60,371 nucleotides of DNA. Origin: Sulfurimonas sp. SAG-AH-194-C21 (GTDB lineage: Bacteria; Campylobacterota; Campylobacteria; Campylobacterales; Sulfurimonadaceae). Below the pieces are notes generated by a model. The model saw only the letters and a program-made list of their open reading frames with translations, did not search any database and was not told the DNA's origin. The stretch covers positions 1-60,371 of the forward strand of contig NZ_JAEMVC010000009.1 of NCBI RefSeq assembly GCF_029215985.1. The letters are read 5' to 3'. Made by a program: the position numbers and the translations under genes. Positions 1 to 9,726 of the stretch are shown in pieces (position 1 is the stretch's first letter; the number at the start of each line of letters is the position of its first letter).

Positions 1-2079
1 CGTTAAAGCTAGAATAGGGATACTATTATACTTACTTGTTTTACGGATTTCTCTACTTGCTTCATAACCGTTCATGTTTGGCATATTTATATCCATAAGC
101 AACAAATCAAAAGGTATGTCTTTTTTGACAAGATCAAGTGCTTCTTGTCCATCATCTACAAAGGTTAACTCAATACCTGTTTGTGCTAAAAGTCCCATAA
201 TGACTTTTTGATTTACTTCATTATCTTCAGCAATCAAAATTTTCTTATTTTTCAGAGTTTTGAGTTTATCCTTCATGCTTGTTTTACGAGAGCGTTTGTC
301 TAAATTTTTTGCAACATATAAATCTATAATCATGTTTAATACACTCTGTTGAGAGCAGGGAACCTGAATGTAAGAATCAACTTCAATATTTTCAATCAAC
401 TTCGAGTCTATATTACTATGAAGTTCACTTAAAATGACCAGTTTAGTTTTAGTAACAACTCTCATTCTTTTAATAGCTTCAATAGCATCTGCTGTTAGGT
501 GATATTGGTTTACAATAACAATATCAAAACGCATAGCATCTTCAAGTACTGCATCTTCAAAAGATGGAATTGTATTTATCACATAGTTAAAATATCCTAA
601 AGACTTAACTAATGGAATAACATTTCTATTTGAAGAATCAACTATCAGAATTTTTTTACCCAACATTGAAGATGATGGCAGTCTATATTGGCGTTGATTC
701 TGTGCATCTTTGAGTGTAAAACTTGCAGTGAAACTAAAAGTAGTCCCCACATCTTTTTTACTATTTACATGTATTTCCCCACCCATAAGCTCCACTAACT
801 CTTTTGAAATGGCAAGTCCTAATCCTGTCCCACCGAATTCTCTGCTTGTTGAATCATCAGCTTGATAGTAGGAATTAAATACACTTTGAACTTGCTCCTC
901 AGTCATACCTATCCCAGTATCAGAGATAGAAAATTCTAATTTTACCCCCTCTGCAAAACTAGAAACTTTTTTTACACTGAGTGTCACTTCACCATTGTGT
1001 GTAAATTTAACTGCATTTCCAATCAAGTTGATGAGTACCTGTCCTAAACGTAGTGAATCACCTATTACTTTGGATGAAATATCATGTGCAACATCCATCC
1101 CTAAAATAACACCATTTTTTTTCGCTTTAGTAACATTAACACTTAAAACATACTCTAAGATATCATCAATATTAAACTCTATTTTTTCAATTTTAAGTTC
1201 ACCTGCTTTTATCTTTGAGACATCTAGTATATCATTGATTAAATTAAGTAGATGTTGTGAAGAACTCTCTATTTTTTGTATATAATCACTTTGGATTTTT
1301 GTTAAATCACTCTCTAACACTAAATGAGTTAAGCCCATTATTGCAGTCATAGGAGTTCTCAGTTCATGACTTACATGGGAGAGTAACTTATCTTTTGCAT
1401 AATTATCTTCTCGAAGTTGTTCTAACTGTTCATCCTGAATTAGTTCTTTATTTATGTATGTTTCTTTCTCTTTTTTAGTACGTAAAAGATAATAAACTAA
1501 GAATGCGACGATAAGCAATAAAATAAATAATAATATTTGATAAACATATGAATTTGTACTTTTAGCGGAAGTTACTGTTGTACTTTTAATTTCTTTTTCG
1601 AGAGACTCTATTTGCAGTTCTAAACTTTCATCTTCATAGACTTCTTCAACTACACTTACATTAATTATCTCAACTTTTTTTTCTTTTTTAAGTACTTTTA
1701 CTTCAGCTCTTGGAATATTTGGTGTTTTAAGGTCTAAAGATTCCTCTTTAGGTGATTTATTTTTTAATTTTGTTACATATATATCAGAGTACTCTAAACG
1801 TAACGTATCTAAAACTTCTTGGAGTACAACTCTGTCAGTAAAAGGTTCGACTAAAGTAATGTAAAAAGAACCAGAGGCTCTAGCTTTAAAAATAAACTCA
1901 TTATTAAGCTGAAGTTTTATTATATTATCGTGTTCTTCAACAAACAGGTTTATCTCTTTAAGAGAGCTTTCTGCATCTTCTTGTGAAGGGAAAGAACCTA
2001 TTCTTATGCTTCTTATATATTCTGCATGTAACGTAGTTTCAAAAAATATACATATACTTAGTAACCAAAAAATTCTCAT
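1..2079 (-). CDS. Hybrid sensor histidine kinase with periplasmic SPOR-like domain (partial, 3' end outside window)
   Basis: The frame is open from an ATG at 2079 to base 1 (693 codons) with no stop, so the C-terminus lies beyond the window. Residues 1-19 are a signal peptide. Residues about 21-105 look like a SPOR domain (RIGSF start, SGSFYITLVEPF second half), a fold known to bind denuded peptidoglycan glycans. A charged coiled stretch follows, then one membrane segment (about 179-199), a HisKA domain with the phospho-acceptor His238 in SHVSHELRTP, and an HATPase domain (GTGLGLAIS). Next come a degenerate receiver with Asn-Gln where the phospho-acceptor Asp should be, and a normal receiver (AEDN, LLMDINMP) that is cut by the window edge. 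An AAGGG ribosome site precedes the start. It lies 28 bases after hemD and is probably the last known gene of the guaA-hemD operon. Kinase identity is certain; the SPOR call is by eye. Confidence 0.85.
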   Translation of the reverse strand, partial: MRIFWLLSICIFFETTLHAEYIRSIRIGSFPSQEDAESSLKEINLFVEEHDNIIKLQLNNEFIFKARASGSFYITLVEPFTDRVVLQEVLDTLRLEYSDIYVTKLKNKSPKEESLDLKTPNIPRAEVKVLKKEKKVEIINVSVVEEVYEDESLELQIESLEKEIKSTTVTSAKSTNSYVYQILLFILLLIVAFLVYYLLRTKKEKETYINKELIQDEQLEQLREDNYAKDKLLSHVSHELRTPMTAIMGLTHLVLESDLTKIQSDYIQKIESSSQHLLNLINDILDVSKIKAGELKIEKIEFNIDDILEYVLSVNVTKAKKNGVILGMDVAHDISSKVIGDSLRLGQVLINLIGNAVKFTHNGEVTLSVKKVSSFAEGVKLEFSISDTGIGMTEEQVQSVFNSYYQADDSTSREFGGTGLGLAISKELVELMGGEIHVNSKKDVGTTFSFTASFTLKDAQNQRQYRLPSSSMLGKKILIVDSSNRNVIPLVKSLGYFNYVINTIPSFEDAVLEDAMRFDIVIVNQYHLTADAIEAIKRMRVVTKTKLVILSELHSNIDSKLIENIEVDSYIQVPCSQQSVLNMIIDLYVAKNLDKRSRKTSMKDKLKTLKNKKILIAEDNEVNQKVIMGLLAQTGIELTFVDDGQEALDLVKKDIPFDLLLMDINMPNMNGYEASREIRKTSKYNSIPILALT

Positions 2080-2107
2080 AACATCCCTTACGTTCTATTC
2101 TTTTTAA

Positions 2108-2743
2108 TTATAACGAATTAATTATTTTTAAACAACTCTCTATACTTGGTTCATTCGCAATAATGGGATTTATATGTGAAGGCAAAGCCTTTGCTGTTGT
2201 CTGCCCAATAACAATCACTCTATATTCTTCTTTTAACTTATGATACTTTAAGAAACATTTTATACTCGATGGAGATGTAAATATCAGGGTAGCCTCTTCT
2301 ATAAGTTTAACCGTTTGAATATTGGGAGAACAGTTACTTTCATATGCTATAACTTCATCAACACTATAACCATTATTTATCACTACTTTAGCAAAATCTG
2401 AAGCAACTTTTTTTGCTCTTAAGTAGAGCCATTTCGTATCTTTTGGATATAGATTGATTATCTCTGATAAATCATCCCCATAACCAGCACCAACTGCTAA
2501 AACCTTTCCCTTAATATCTCTAAAACTTTGAGCTGTTGCTTTTGAAATACAAAGTGCTTTTTTATCTTTAAAGTCATCATAATCATATTGATTTAAAGCT
2601 ATAACTGCTTGTTTTGAAGTTAAAATAATATAGTCATACTGAGAGAAAGTAATTAAGGGCTGTAAAAAAGAGATTTCTAAAGGATTTACATGAATAGTAT
2701 CTCTATGAGAAGAGGTAGAAAAAAGGTAGGGTTTAGACTTCAT
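2108..2743 (-). CDS. hemD: Uroporphyrinogen-III synthase
   Basis: This 211-residue protein fits HemD, which closes and rearranges hydroxymethylbilane to uroporphyrinogen III in haem, sirohaem and corrin synthesis. Family members are poorly conserved. The visible markers are the two-lobed alternating pattern, IILTSKQAV near residue 40 (N-terminal lobe), the second-lobe segment LIFTSPSSIKCF near residue 155, and VIVIGQTTAKAL near 175, which matches the typical IG.tTa.al segment. Length is slightly shorter than the usual 220-250. It starts 18 bases after guaA and runs the same way, so cotranscription is likely. The call rests on weak but consistent family features. Confidence 0.85.
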   Translation of the reverse strand: MKSKPYLFSTSSHRDTIHVNPLEISFLQPLITFSQYDYIILTSKQAVIALNQYDYDDFKDKKALCISKATAQSFRDIKGKVLAVGAGYGDDLSEIINLYPKDTKWLYLRAKKVASDFAKVVINNGYSVDEVIAYESNCSPNIQTVKLIEEATLIFTSPSSIKCFLKYHKLKEEYRVIVIGQTTAKALPSHINPIIANEPSIESCLKIINSL

Positions 2744-2761
2744 AAGAGAAGAGAAAAATCT

Positions 2762-4300
2762 CTACTCCCACTCAATTGTTGCAGGTGGTTTAGAACTAAT
2801 ATCATAAACAACACGATTAATTCCATCAACTTCGTTGATAATACGACGAGAAATTCTCTCGAGTAAATCATGTGGTAAGTGAGCAAATGTAGCAGTCATA
2901 CCATCAACAGCTTCAACAACACGTACACAAGCAGTGTTATCGTAAGTACGGTTATCGCCCATAACACCAACACTTTTTACATTTAAAAGCACTACAAATG
3001 CCTGCCAAGTTTTAGCATAGTAGCCACTTGCTTTAAGTTCATCAAGTAAAATAACATCTGCTTCACGAAGGATAGTTAAGTCAGGGACATTAACATCACC
3101 CATAATTCTAATTGCAAGGCCAGGACCAGGGAATGGATGACGGTTAATCATAGCTGCAGGAAGACCTAACTCTAAACCAATTTTACGAACCTCATCTTTA
3201 AATAACTCACGTAATGGTTCAATAAGTTCAAAATCCATCCAATCAGGAAGACCACCAACATTATGGTGAGACTTAATAACCTCAGAGGGACCATTTACAG
3301 AAATAGACTCGATAACATCAGGATAAAGAGTACCCTGAGCTAAAAATTTAATACCATCGTGTTTCTTCGCTTCTTTTTCAAACTCTTCAATAAAAGCATG
3401 ACCGATAATCTTACGCTTTTGCTCAGGATCTGAGATGCCTTCTAGTCTTCCAAGGAAGTTATCAACTGCATCAACAGTTATCAAAGGTACTTTAAGATTA
3501 ATCTTGAAAACCTCTTCAACCTGTTCTTTTTCGCCCTTACGTAAAAGTCCATTATCAACAAAAACAGGAACTAGCTGATCACCAATAGCTTCATAAAGCA
3601 TAGCAGCCACAACAGAGCTATCAACGCCACCACTTAGACCACAAAGAACTTTTCCAGTCCCAACTTTCTCACGAATCATCTTAATTTGCTCTTTTAAGAA
3701 ATGTTCCATCTTCCACTTTTCAGTTACTCCACAAATAGCTCTTGCGAAGTTACGAAGCATTAAATAACCCTCTTCTGAGTGTTGTACTTCTGGGTGAAAC
3801 TGCATTGCATAGACACGTTTTTCTTCATTTGCAATCGCTGCATATGGAGAGTTCGCTGATGTTGCTATTGGAGCAAAACCTTCAGGAAGTACATCGACCT
3901 TGTCAGAGTGAGACATCCAAACAATTCTATCTTCATCACAGTCTGCTAACAGTGGAGATGCAGTCTCAAGTTTTAACTCAGCTTTACCATATTCGTGATG
4001 GTTTGAGCGAATAACACTTCCACCAAAGTCAACTGCTATGCGTTGCATACCATAACAAATACCAAGGATAGGGATACCCATAGAATAAACACCTTGGTCA
4101 ACTGTGTATGCATCTTCGTTGTAAACAGAAGATGGACCACCACTCAAAATAACACCTTGTGGGTTTCTTTTTTTAATATCTTCAACAGAAGTATGATAAG
4201 GGAGAATCTCACAGTAAACCTTGTCTTCACGGAGACGACGAGCTATAAGTTGTGTATATTGAGAACCGAAATCTAAAACTATGATGCTAACATTTGTCAT
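2762..4300 (-). CDS. guaA: GMP synthase (glutamine-hydrolysing)
   Basis: GuaA makes GMP from XMP, ATP and glutamine in the cytoplasm. The 512-residue protein has the normal full length. The class I glutamine amidotransferase domain occupies about residues 1-190, with nucleophile Cys82 in GICYGMQ and the His169/Glu171 pair in FHPEVQ. The ATP-pyrophosphatase domain follows, with the PP-loop SGGVDSS at 223-229. The C-terminal dimerisation domain holds [12 protein letters not shown] and ends with the conserved KPPATIEWE. It is the first gene of a minus-strand unit with hemD and the SPOR kinase; a terminator upstream separates it from nhaD. No strong -10 box is obvious in the A+T-rich 126 bases upstream. 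Confidence 0.98.
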   Translation of the reverse strand: MTNVSIIVLDFGSQYTQLIARRLREDKVYCEILPYHTSVEDIKKRNPQGVILSGGPSSVYNEDAYTVDQGVYSMGIPILGICYGMQRIAVDFGGSVIRSNHHEYGKAELKLETASPLLADCDEDRIVWMSHSDKVDVLPEGFAPIATSANSPYAAIANEEKRVYAMQFHPEVQHSEEGYLMLRNFARAICGVTEKWKMEHFLKEQIKMIREKVGTGKVLCGLSGGVDSSVVAAMLYEAIGDQLVPVFVDNGLLRKGEKEQVEEVFKINLKVPLITVDAVDNFLGRLEGISDPEQKRKIIGHAFIEEFEKEAKKHDGIKFLAQGTLYPDVIESISVNGPSEVIKSHHNVGGLPDWMDFELIEPLRELFKDEVRKIGLELGLPAAMINRHPFPGPGLAIRIMGDVNVPDLTILREADVILLDELKASGYYAKTWQAFVVLLNVKSVGVMGDNRTYDNTACVRVVEAVDGMTATFAHLPHDLLERISRRIINEVDGINRVVYDISSKPPATIEWE

Positions 4301-4383
4301 ATAAATGCCTTTTGAGGGAATGAAATAATTTAATTATGAAAGGATACTACAATAAAGATTAATGTTTGATTTACGAAAGATTG

Positions 4384-4417
4384 AAAAGAAAAAAACATCT
4401 CCACTAGAAGTGGAGAT
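4384..4417 (-). terminator. Rho-independent terminator of the lptM-like/nadB/nhaD unit
   Basis: A perfect 9-bp inverted repeat (ATCTCCACT at 4397-4405, AGTGGAGAT at 4409-4417) with a three-base loop lies 9 bases beyond the nhaD stop. Read on the minus strand, the stem is followed by G, seven T, C and four T. This is a textbook intrinsic terminator and separates nhaD from guaA. Confidence 0.93.
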
Positions 4418-4426
4418 ATGAACAAC

Positions 4427-5797
4427 TTATGAGTGAGAGATATACCACCCAAGAACATCATACTGTAAGTACCATATAGATACAGATACAATATAACCAA
4501 CTAGAATTGTCCATGCATGTTTCATATGTGAGCTAAATGTATAGATACCGTGAAGTCTACCCATAACACCAACACCAGCAGCTGAACCAAAAGAGATAAG
4601 TGATCCACCAACACCAGCAGTCATCGTAACAAGCATCCACTGTGATAAGTCCATAGTAGGAGATGATTTCAGTATTGCAGACATAACAGGAACATTATCT
4701 ACAATTGCGGAGAGGAAACCAACACCAACATTTGCCCACATTGGACCAACAAGAGTGTACATATCATGAATATATGAAAGGAATCCAAGATAATGCAGAG
4801 CACCAACAGCTGAAAGAATACCAAAGAAGAAAAGAAGTGTATCATTTTCAACTTTTTGCATATTTATGTATATATTAAAAGAGTTTTTGTCTGTTTTTGT
4901 AAGAAATACAGAATAGAGTTTAAGTATAGCCATACCAAACATCATACCCCACATAGCTGGGAAATGAAAGAACTGGTGACCTAAAACTGCTAATATAATT
5001 GTTATAACACCTAAATAAGCCACACCCATTCCACCATCTAAAACAACTGGTTTTTTCTCAGTTGCTGCATCAAATGCAGGCTGACCTTTTGGAACCGACA
5101 TGCTTAGTAAAGTAGCTGTAACTAACCAACCAAGAATAGAAGCTGGGAAAAGGAATAAAAAGTCTATAAACTGACCCTTGTTTGCTGTCCATGCCATAAG
5201 TGTCGTAATATCACCAAATGGGGACCAAGCACCACCAGCATTTGCTGCAACTACAATATTTATCGCACCAGGTACAAGAAATGCAAGGTTTTTCTTATCA
5301 ATAGTATAAAGTACAGTTGAGAGGATAAGTGCTGTTGTTAAGTTGTCAGCAACAGGAGAGATAAAAAATGCTAAAATACCTGTTAGCCAAAAAAGTTTCT
5401 TATATGTATAACCCTTAGATACAAGTTTATACTTCATAAGGTCAAATACACCACGTTCTAAAAGTGTTTCGATATATGTCATAGCAACAAGTAAGAAGAA
5501 GAAAATCTCTGCTATTTCAAGTATAAGGTGTTCTAACTCATCATGAAGAGGATCAGGGTTTAAACCATTAATGGCATAAAATATTCCTATCAACATAAAC
5601 ATAAATGTACCTGCAAATAGTGCTGGTTTAGCCTTATTTACCTCGTACTTATCTTCAGTTGCAATAAAATAATATGCAATTACAAAAACAGCTAAACTTA
5701 ACCATCCAACCCAACTAGTAGCAAGATTTATTACTTGCCCATCTATCATTACATGACCTGCAGCTATTGCCGTGTCTGCCATTGAACTATGTTCCAT
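4427..5797 (-). CDS. nhaD: Na+/H+ antiporter, NhaD family
   Basis: This 456-residue polytopic inner-membrane protein is of normal length for NhaD, an ion-transporter-superfamily antiporter that expels sodium in exchange for protons. Visible signatures include ISPVADNLTTALIL near residue 145, NAGGAWSPFGDITTLM near 190, SAIVDNVPVMSAIL near 365 and GSAAGVGVMGRL near 405; the Asp/Asn-rich broken-helix motifs are the expected ion site. About 11-12 hydrophobic segments are visible. The start codon overlaps the nadB stop by one base (TAATG), so translation is probably coupled. A strong terminator follows. In a marine-type organism a sodium exporter fits; its pairing with nadB has no obvious functional reason. 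Confidence 0.93.
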   Translation of the reverse strand: MEHSSMADTAIAAGHVMIDGQVINLATSWVGWLSLAVFVIAYYFIATEDKYEVNKAKPALFAGTFMFMLIGIFYAINGLNPDPLHDELEHLILEIAEIFFFLLVAMTYIETLLERGVFDLMKYKLVSKGYTYKKLFWLTGILAFFISPVADNLTTALILSTVLYTIDKKNLAFLVPGAINIVVAANAGGAWSPFGDITTLMAWTANKGQFIDFLFLFPASILGWLVTATLLSMSVPKGQPAFDAATEKKPVVLDGGMGVAYLGVITIILAVLGHQFFHFPAMWGMMFGMAILKLYSVFLTKTDKNSFNIYINMQKVENDTLLFFFGILSAVGALHYLGFLSYIHDMYTLVGPMWANVGVGFLSAIVDNVPVMSAILKSSPTMDLSQWMLVTMTAGVGGSLISFGSAAGVGVMGRLHGIYTFSSHMKHAWTILVGYIVSVSIWYLQYDVLGWYISHS

Positions 5798-7245
5798 TAT
5801 ATATCCTCTTGTATTGTGTGTACGCCTATCGATTTGTCTCTACCAAGTGCTCCAAGAACTATCTCTTTGGCAGTTAATAAACGAAATTTCAACAGTGTAC
5901 CTATATTTTCATTCAAAAGAGTATTAATTGACTCTAGAGCATCATTTAATCCTCTTTTTGTACGAATTATAGATACATTTTCCCACATTATGCGTCGGAG
6001 CTGATTTTTTTTCGCTTTATCTTCTTTGAGACTCATTACATTTTTTGATACTTCAAATTCTATAAACTCTTTTTCTTGTGTATTTAAAAGAATATTTTCT
6101 ACTGCTTGTGCTGCAAACACCAAACCTTCCAAAAGAGAGTTTGAAGCGAGACGATTTGCCCCATGCACACGAGTTGAAGCCACTTCTCCAATCGCATAGA
6201 GATTTTTCACACTTGGAACACGACCTTTTAAGTCAGTCCGTATACCACCAATCGCATAATGAAAAGCAGGAGAAATAGGAACTCTCGCATTTGGTACATC
6301 ATAACCCATACCTTTTAAATAATGCGAAATATTTGGAAAACGATGTTTAAAGTATTTCTCATCAAAGTTTTTAAAGACAAGATAATTATTCATACCTGTC
6401 TTCTTCTTATGCAAGTATATAGACTTACTTACGATGTCACGAGAAGCAAGTTCTCCGCGTTTATCATAGTCAAACAAAAATCGCTCACCACTTTCATCTT
6501 CTATAGTAGCACCCTCACCTCTGAGAGCTTCTGTTAAAAGCATCTTTTGTGCGTTATCACTATCTACAAAAACAGTTGGATGAAACTGTAACATCTCCAT
6601 TCTATCAAGCGGTATTCCTTTTTGCACACATAAACCCTGAATGTCTGCACTAATACAAGGAGCATTTGTATGGTACTCATAGAGTGAACCTACTCCTCCA
6701 CTTGCGATAATGATATCTTTTGCATAGATATTTCTACTCGCTCTATGGTCTAAAACTGTAACCCCATAACAGACATCATCTTTTATAAGTAAATCCACTA
6801 CTCGTGCATCACCAAGCATAGCATGAGGGTTGTGAGAAAGTAAAAAATAATGTAAGTAGCGCCCTGTTGCATCACCACCCGCATGTAAGATTCTCTCACA
6901 TGAATGTGCTGCTTCTTTTGTGTAGAGTAGTTCTCCATTCTCATCAGTATCAAACTTAAATCCATTTTTTACTAAATCATCAATTGCTTCACGGGAAAAC
7001 TGCGAAAGTATTTTAACTGCTTCTTCATCACATAAACCATCACCTGCATCAAGAGTATCTTGCATATGAGCCGGGATATCTGCAGTATCTCTCGCTAACG
7101 CAACTCCACCTTGTGCATAAAATGTATTACACTTAAAGGTTTCTCGTTTATTTATTATAAGAACTTTTTTATCTTGTGGTAGTTTCATTGCAGCATAAAG
7201 ACCTGCAACTCCTGCACCAATAATTATCACATCATATTTAAACAT
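5797..7245 (-). CDS. nadB: L-aspartate oxidase
   Basis: NadB oxidises L-aspartate to iminoaspartate, the first step of de novo NAD synthesis; NadA then makes quinolinate. The 482-residue flavoprotein begins with the dinucleotide-binding segment DVIIIGAGVAGLYAAM (residues 5-20). It carries the succinate dehydrogenase/fumarate reductase-like features YAQGGVA near 44, HAGGDATGRYLH near 120, LQFHPT near 220, the LLTEALRGEGA loop near 238, and HYAIGGIRTD near 330, followed by GEVASTRVHGANRLASNSLLEGLVF in pieces near 352-376. The absence of the sdhA-type covalent-FAD context supports NadB. It overlaps both neighbours by one base (TAATG on each side), so the three genes form a tightly coupled unit. 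Anaerobic NadB can use fumarate as acceptor (known for E. coli). Confidence 0.96.
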   Translation of the reverse strand: MFKYDVIIIGAGVAGLYAAMKLPQDKKVLIINKRETFKCNTFYAQGGVALARDTADIPAHMQDTLDAGDGLCDEEAVKILSQFSREAIDDLVKNGFKFDTDENGELLYTKEAAHSCERILHAGGDATGRYLHYFLLSHNPHAMLGDARVVDLLIKDDVCYGVTVLDHRASRNIYAKDIIIASGGVGSLYEYHTNAPCISADIQGLCVQKGIPLDRMEMLQFHPTVFVDSDNAQKMLLTEALRGEGATIEDESGERFLFDYDKRGELASRDIVSKSIYLHKKKTGMNNYLVFKNFDEKYFKHRFPNISHYLKGMGYDVPNARVPISPAFHYAIGGIRTDLKGRVPSVKNLYAIGEVASTRVHGANRLASNSLLEGLVFAAQAVENILLNTQEKEFIEFEVSKNVMSLKEDKAKKNQLRRIMWENVSIIRTKRGLNDALESINTLLNENIGTLLKFRLLTAKEIVLGALGRDKSIGVHTIQEDI

Positions 7246-7442
7246 TATTCACAACTCTCATTATTTTCATTTTTAACAATCTTTTTCTCTTCTATAATAA
7301 ACTTAACATTTTCATCACCCTCAGGTACTTGTGTTTCATAGTATGGTGGTGCTTTATATCCACATCCACTAAGACTAAACAAAAAGATTGCTATAATTAG
7401 TATATGAAAACTACTCAAGATATTCTGACTTCTCTTCAACAT
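7245..7442 (-). CDS. Small LptM-like lipoprotein
   Basis: The product is a short lipoprotein of about 65 residues with a hydrophobic signal sequence and the lipobox LSGC, followed by CGYKAPPYY. That resembles the CGxKGPLY start of LptM (YifL), a lipoprotein that helps assemble the LptD translocon, but the similarity is short. The frame is open to an ATG at 7472. I prefer the ATG at 7442, because GAGG lies just upstream and a TATAAT box at 7461-7466 would place transcription start between the two. The stop overlaps the nadB start (TAATG). Its 5' part overlaps the divergent DciA-like gene head to head. The rest of the mature protein is charged and has no recognisable domain. Confidence 0.72.
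   Translation of the reverse strand: MLKRSQNILSSFHILIIAIFLFSLSGCGYKAPPYYETQVPEGDENVKFIIEEKKIVKNENNESCE
7392..7397 (+). promoter_or_regulatory. -10 box (TATAAT) of the DciA-like gene, possibly leaderless
   Basis: A perfect TATAAT ends seven bases before the ATG at 7404, so transcription would start at or very near the A of the start codon, and no ribosome site precedes the ATG. Campylobacterota promoters often lack a clear -35 box. The box lies inside the antisense lipoprotein coding region, so chance is possible. Confidence 0.5.
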
Positions 7443-7877
7443 AAACCTCAATTTAAAAAAATTATACATCACAAATGCATCGATAAACTACTCTCGACCA
7501 TTCTTCCAGCTCTTAGGAGGAATATTAAGCATGGGTATATTAACAAAAATATATTTTATATTATCATAACTGCAGCACTTAATAAATATGACAAAGATAA
7601 TATTATAAAAACTATTAAAGGGGTTTTAAATTCGCCTATGATTCTCAAATCAGAACGTTTTATGGAATGTAATGAGATAAATATAGAGGATGTTATTGTG
7701 TATGTTGATCATAAACCTAATATCATGTCCGATTTACATACTACATCTACACATAAAATAATGTATACCGAAAGAGCGAGTGGTGACATCAAAATTAACA
7801 TAAATGATGCTAAGTTGCATGCCCTTGCCAAAAGCATACAAGAAATCATAAAAAAAGAGCACAATGAGTCTTCTTAA
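7404..7877 (+). CDS. DUF721/DciA-like protein
   Basis: This 157-residue basic protein looks like the DUF721 family. It has an N-terminal helical part that includes LPALRRNI and an alternating strand pattern typical of the DciA KH-like fold ([18 protein letters not shown], residues about 45-62), then a helical C-terminus. DciA is the ancestral loader of the replicative helicase DnaB in bacteria that lack DnaC. Divergence here is large, so helicase loading is an inference. The start is kept at 7404 because the [11 protein letters not shown] opening matches what I recall of relatives in this phylum. It overlaps uvrC by 14 bases, so cotranslation is likely. Its first 39 bases are antisense to the lipoprotein signal peptide. 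Confidence 0.6.
   Translation: MKTTQDILTSLQHKPQFKKIIHHKCIDKLLSTILPALRRNIKHGYINKNIFYIIITAALNKYDKDNIIKTIKGVLNSPMILKSERFMECNEINIEDVIVYVDHKPNIMSDLHTTSTHKIMYTERASGDIKININDAKLHALAKSIQEIIKKEHNESS
7461..7466 (-). promoter_or_regulatory. -10 box (TATAAT) of the lptM-like/nadB/nhaD unit
   Basis: The minus strand reads TATAAT here, about 19 bases before the preferred lipoprotein start at 7442, with TTGAGG between them. It lies inside the coding region of the divergent DciA-like gene. Confidence 0.5.
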
Positions 7878-9666
7878 AACTATACAACAACTTCCAGATT
7901 CTGCTGGTGTTTACCAGTACTTTGATAAAGATGGACATATACTATATATTGGTAAGGCAAAAAATCTTAGTAATCGTGTAAAAAGCTACTGGCAATTTAC
8001 ACCTGAGTTACAAGCTAATAAAACACTCTCTTTACGTATAAAAAGAATGATAGAACAGACTGTATCACTTAACTATATAGTAGTAAATAGTGAGCATGAT
8101 GCACTCATACTTGAAAACTCACTTATCAAACAACTCAACCCTAAGTATAATATTTTACTCCGTGATGACAAAACCTATCCTTACATATACATTGACAATA
8201 ATGAAAAATATCCTCGTGTTGAAATTACCCGAAAAATAATCAAGAGCAAAGATATCACTTATTTTGGTCCTTACTCTATTGGTGCTAGAGATATTTTAGA
8301 CTCAGTGTATGAGATATGTAAACTTGTACAAAAAAAATCTTGTCTGAAGTCTCATAAACTCTGCTTGTATCACCAAATAGACAAATGCCTTGGTCCTTGT
8401 GAACTTCCTATAAGTCAAGAACGCTATAAAAAAGAACTAGACCTCGCAATAAAACTTATAAAAAACAAAAAAATACTTATAAAAAGTCTAGAAGAAAAAA
8501 TGAAGTTTTATGCAAGTGAGATGCGTTTTGAAGAAGCAGGAGAGCTAAGAGATAGGATACAGAGAATCAGCCGTTCAGAAATAAAGAGTGAGATAGATTT
8601 TGCAAGCACTGAGAACTATGATATTTTTGTTGTAAAAAACTCTGCTACTCGAGCAGTCGTTGTAAGAATTTTTATGCGTCATGGTAAAATCATATCTTCT
8701 TCACATGATTTTATAAACATAAATGAGAGTTATTTTGAAGATGAGCTCTACTATAGAGCACTTCTTGATTACTATAAAGAAGAAAAACCACCTATCATTG
8801 CTCCTATCCTTATAGCTAAAGAGATAGAAGGGCTTTCCTCAATGGAAGAACACCTTAGCGGTATCTTTGAGAAAAAAGCAAATATTTCAGTCCCTAAACG
8901 CTCTAAACGCAAAGACTTGATTACACTAGCCCTTTTAAACGCAGAGGAACTTCTCAAAAAAGATAAGATAATAGACCATACTAAACTTCCACTACAAATT
9001 CAAGAATTATGTAGTTTAGAAAAAATTCCTTCTAGGGTTGAAGTCTTTGACAACTCACATATCTCAGGTGTAGCTACCGTTGGTGCTATGATCGTCTATG
9101 AAGATGGGAAATTTGATAAAAGCTCATATAGGACATATCATTTAGAGGCAAAAGATGAATATGGACAGATGAGGGAGACACTTTCACGAAGAGTTGCAAG
9201 TTTTAGTAAAAACTCTCCTCCTGATTTATGGATTTTAGATGGAGGGTCAACCTTACTAAAACTAGCCTTAGATATTTTAGCCTCAAATGCAATTAATCTG
9301 GATGTCATCGCTATCTCTAAAGAAAAAATAGATGCAAAAACACATAGAGCTAAAGGTAAAGCTAATGATATTCTTTACACTCAAAATGATGTGTTTAGGC
9401 TTCAAAATAGTGATAAACGATTACACTGGGCACAGAACTTAAGAGATGAAGCACACAGAAGTGCCATAACATTTCATAAAAAGACAAAACTTAAGCTTGA
9501 TAAAGAGAGTAAACTTCTTAACTTAAATGGTATTTCACATGCCAAAGTACAAAAACTCCTCAAAATATTTGGAACTTTCACTGAGCTAAAAAATGCTTCA
9601 TTTGAGGAAATTAGTGCAGTTTTAAATGCAAAAGATGCAAAAAACATTAAAATGTTTTATAAATAA
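7864..9666 (+). CDS. uvrC: Excinuclease ABC subunit C
   Basis: UvrC makes both incisions flanking a DNA lesion after UvrA/UvrB loading. The 600-residue length is normal. The GIY-YIG nuclease domain is at the N-terminus (SAGVYQYF, then [14 protein letters not shown], residues 12-40). A cysteine-containing segment ([20 protein letters not shown], near 160-178) follows, as in many UvrCs. The UVR domain, which contacts UvrB, is near residues 200-235 ([13 protein letters not shown]). The RNase H-like 5' nuclease has [10 protein letters not shown] near 397 and LWILDGG near 456, and tandem helix-hairpin-helix motifs end the protein ([17 protein letters not shown]). It overlaps the DciA-like gene and is followed by a 60-base gap before the signalling operon. 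Confidence 0.98.
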   Translation: MSLLKTIQQLPDSAGVYQYFDKDGHILYIGKAKNLSNRVKSYWQFTPELQANKTLSLRIKRMIEQTVSLNYIVVNSEHDALILENSLIKQLNPKYNILLRDDKTYPYIYIDNNEKYPRVEITRKIIKSKDITYFGPYSIGARDILDSVYEICKLVQKKSCLKSHKLCLYHQIDKCLGPCELPISQERYKKELDLAIKLIKNKKILIKSLEEKMKFYASEMRFEEAGELRDRIQRISRSEIKSEIDFASTENYDIFVVKNSATRAVVVRIFMRHGKIISSSHDFININESYFEDELYYRALLDYYKEEKPPIIAPILIAKEIEGLSSMEEHLSGIFEKKANISVPKRSKRKDLITLALLNAEELLKKDKIIDHTKLPLQIQELCSLEKIPSRVEVFDNSHISGVATVGAMIVYEDGKFDKSSYRTYHLEAKDEYGQMRETLSRRVASFSKNSPPDLWILDGGSTLLKLALDILASNAINLDVIAISKEKIDAKTHRAKGKANDILYTQNDVFRLQNSDKRLHWAQNLRDEAHRSAITFHKKTKLKLDKESKLLNLNGISHAKVQKLLKIFGTFTELKNASFEEISAVLNAKDAKNIKMFYK

Positions 9667-9726
9667 GTTTTATTTAGCTTTGTTTATGATATATTTATAT
9701 CGATTCTAGTTATTTAAGGTTTTTGA

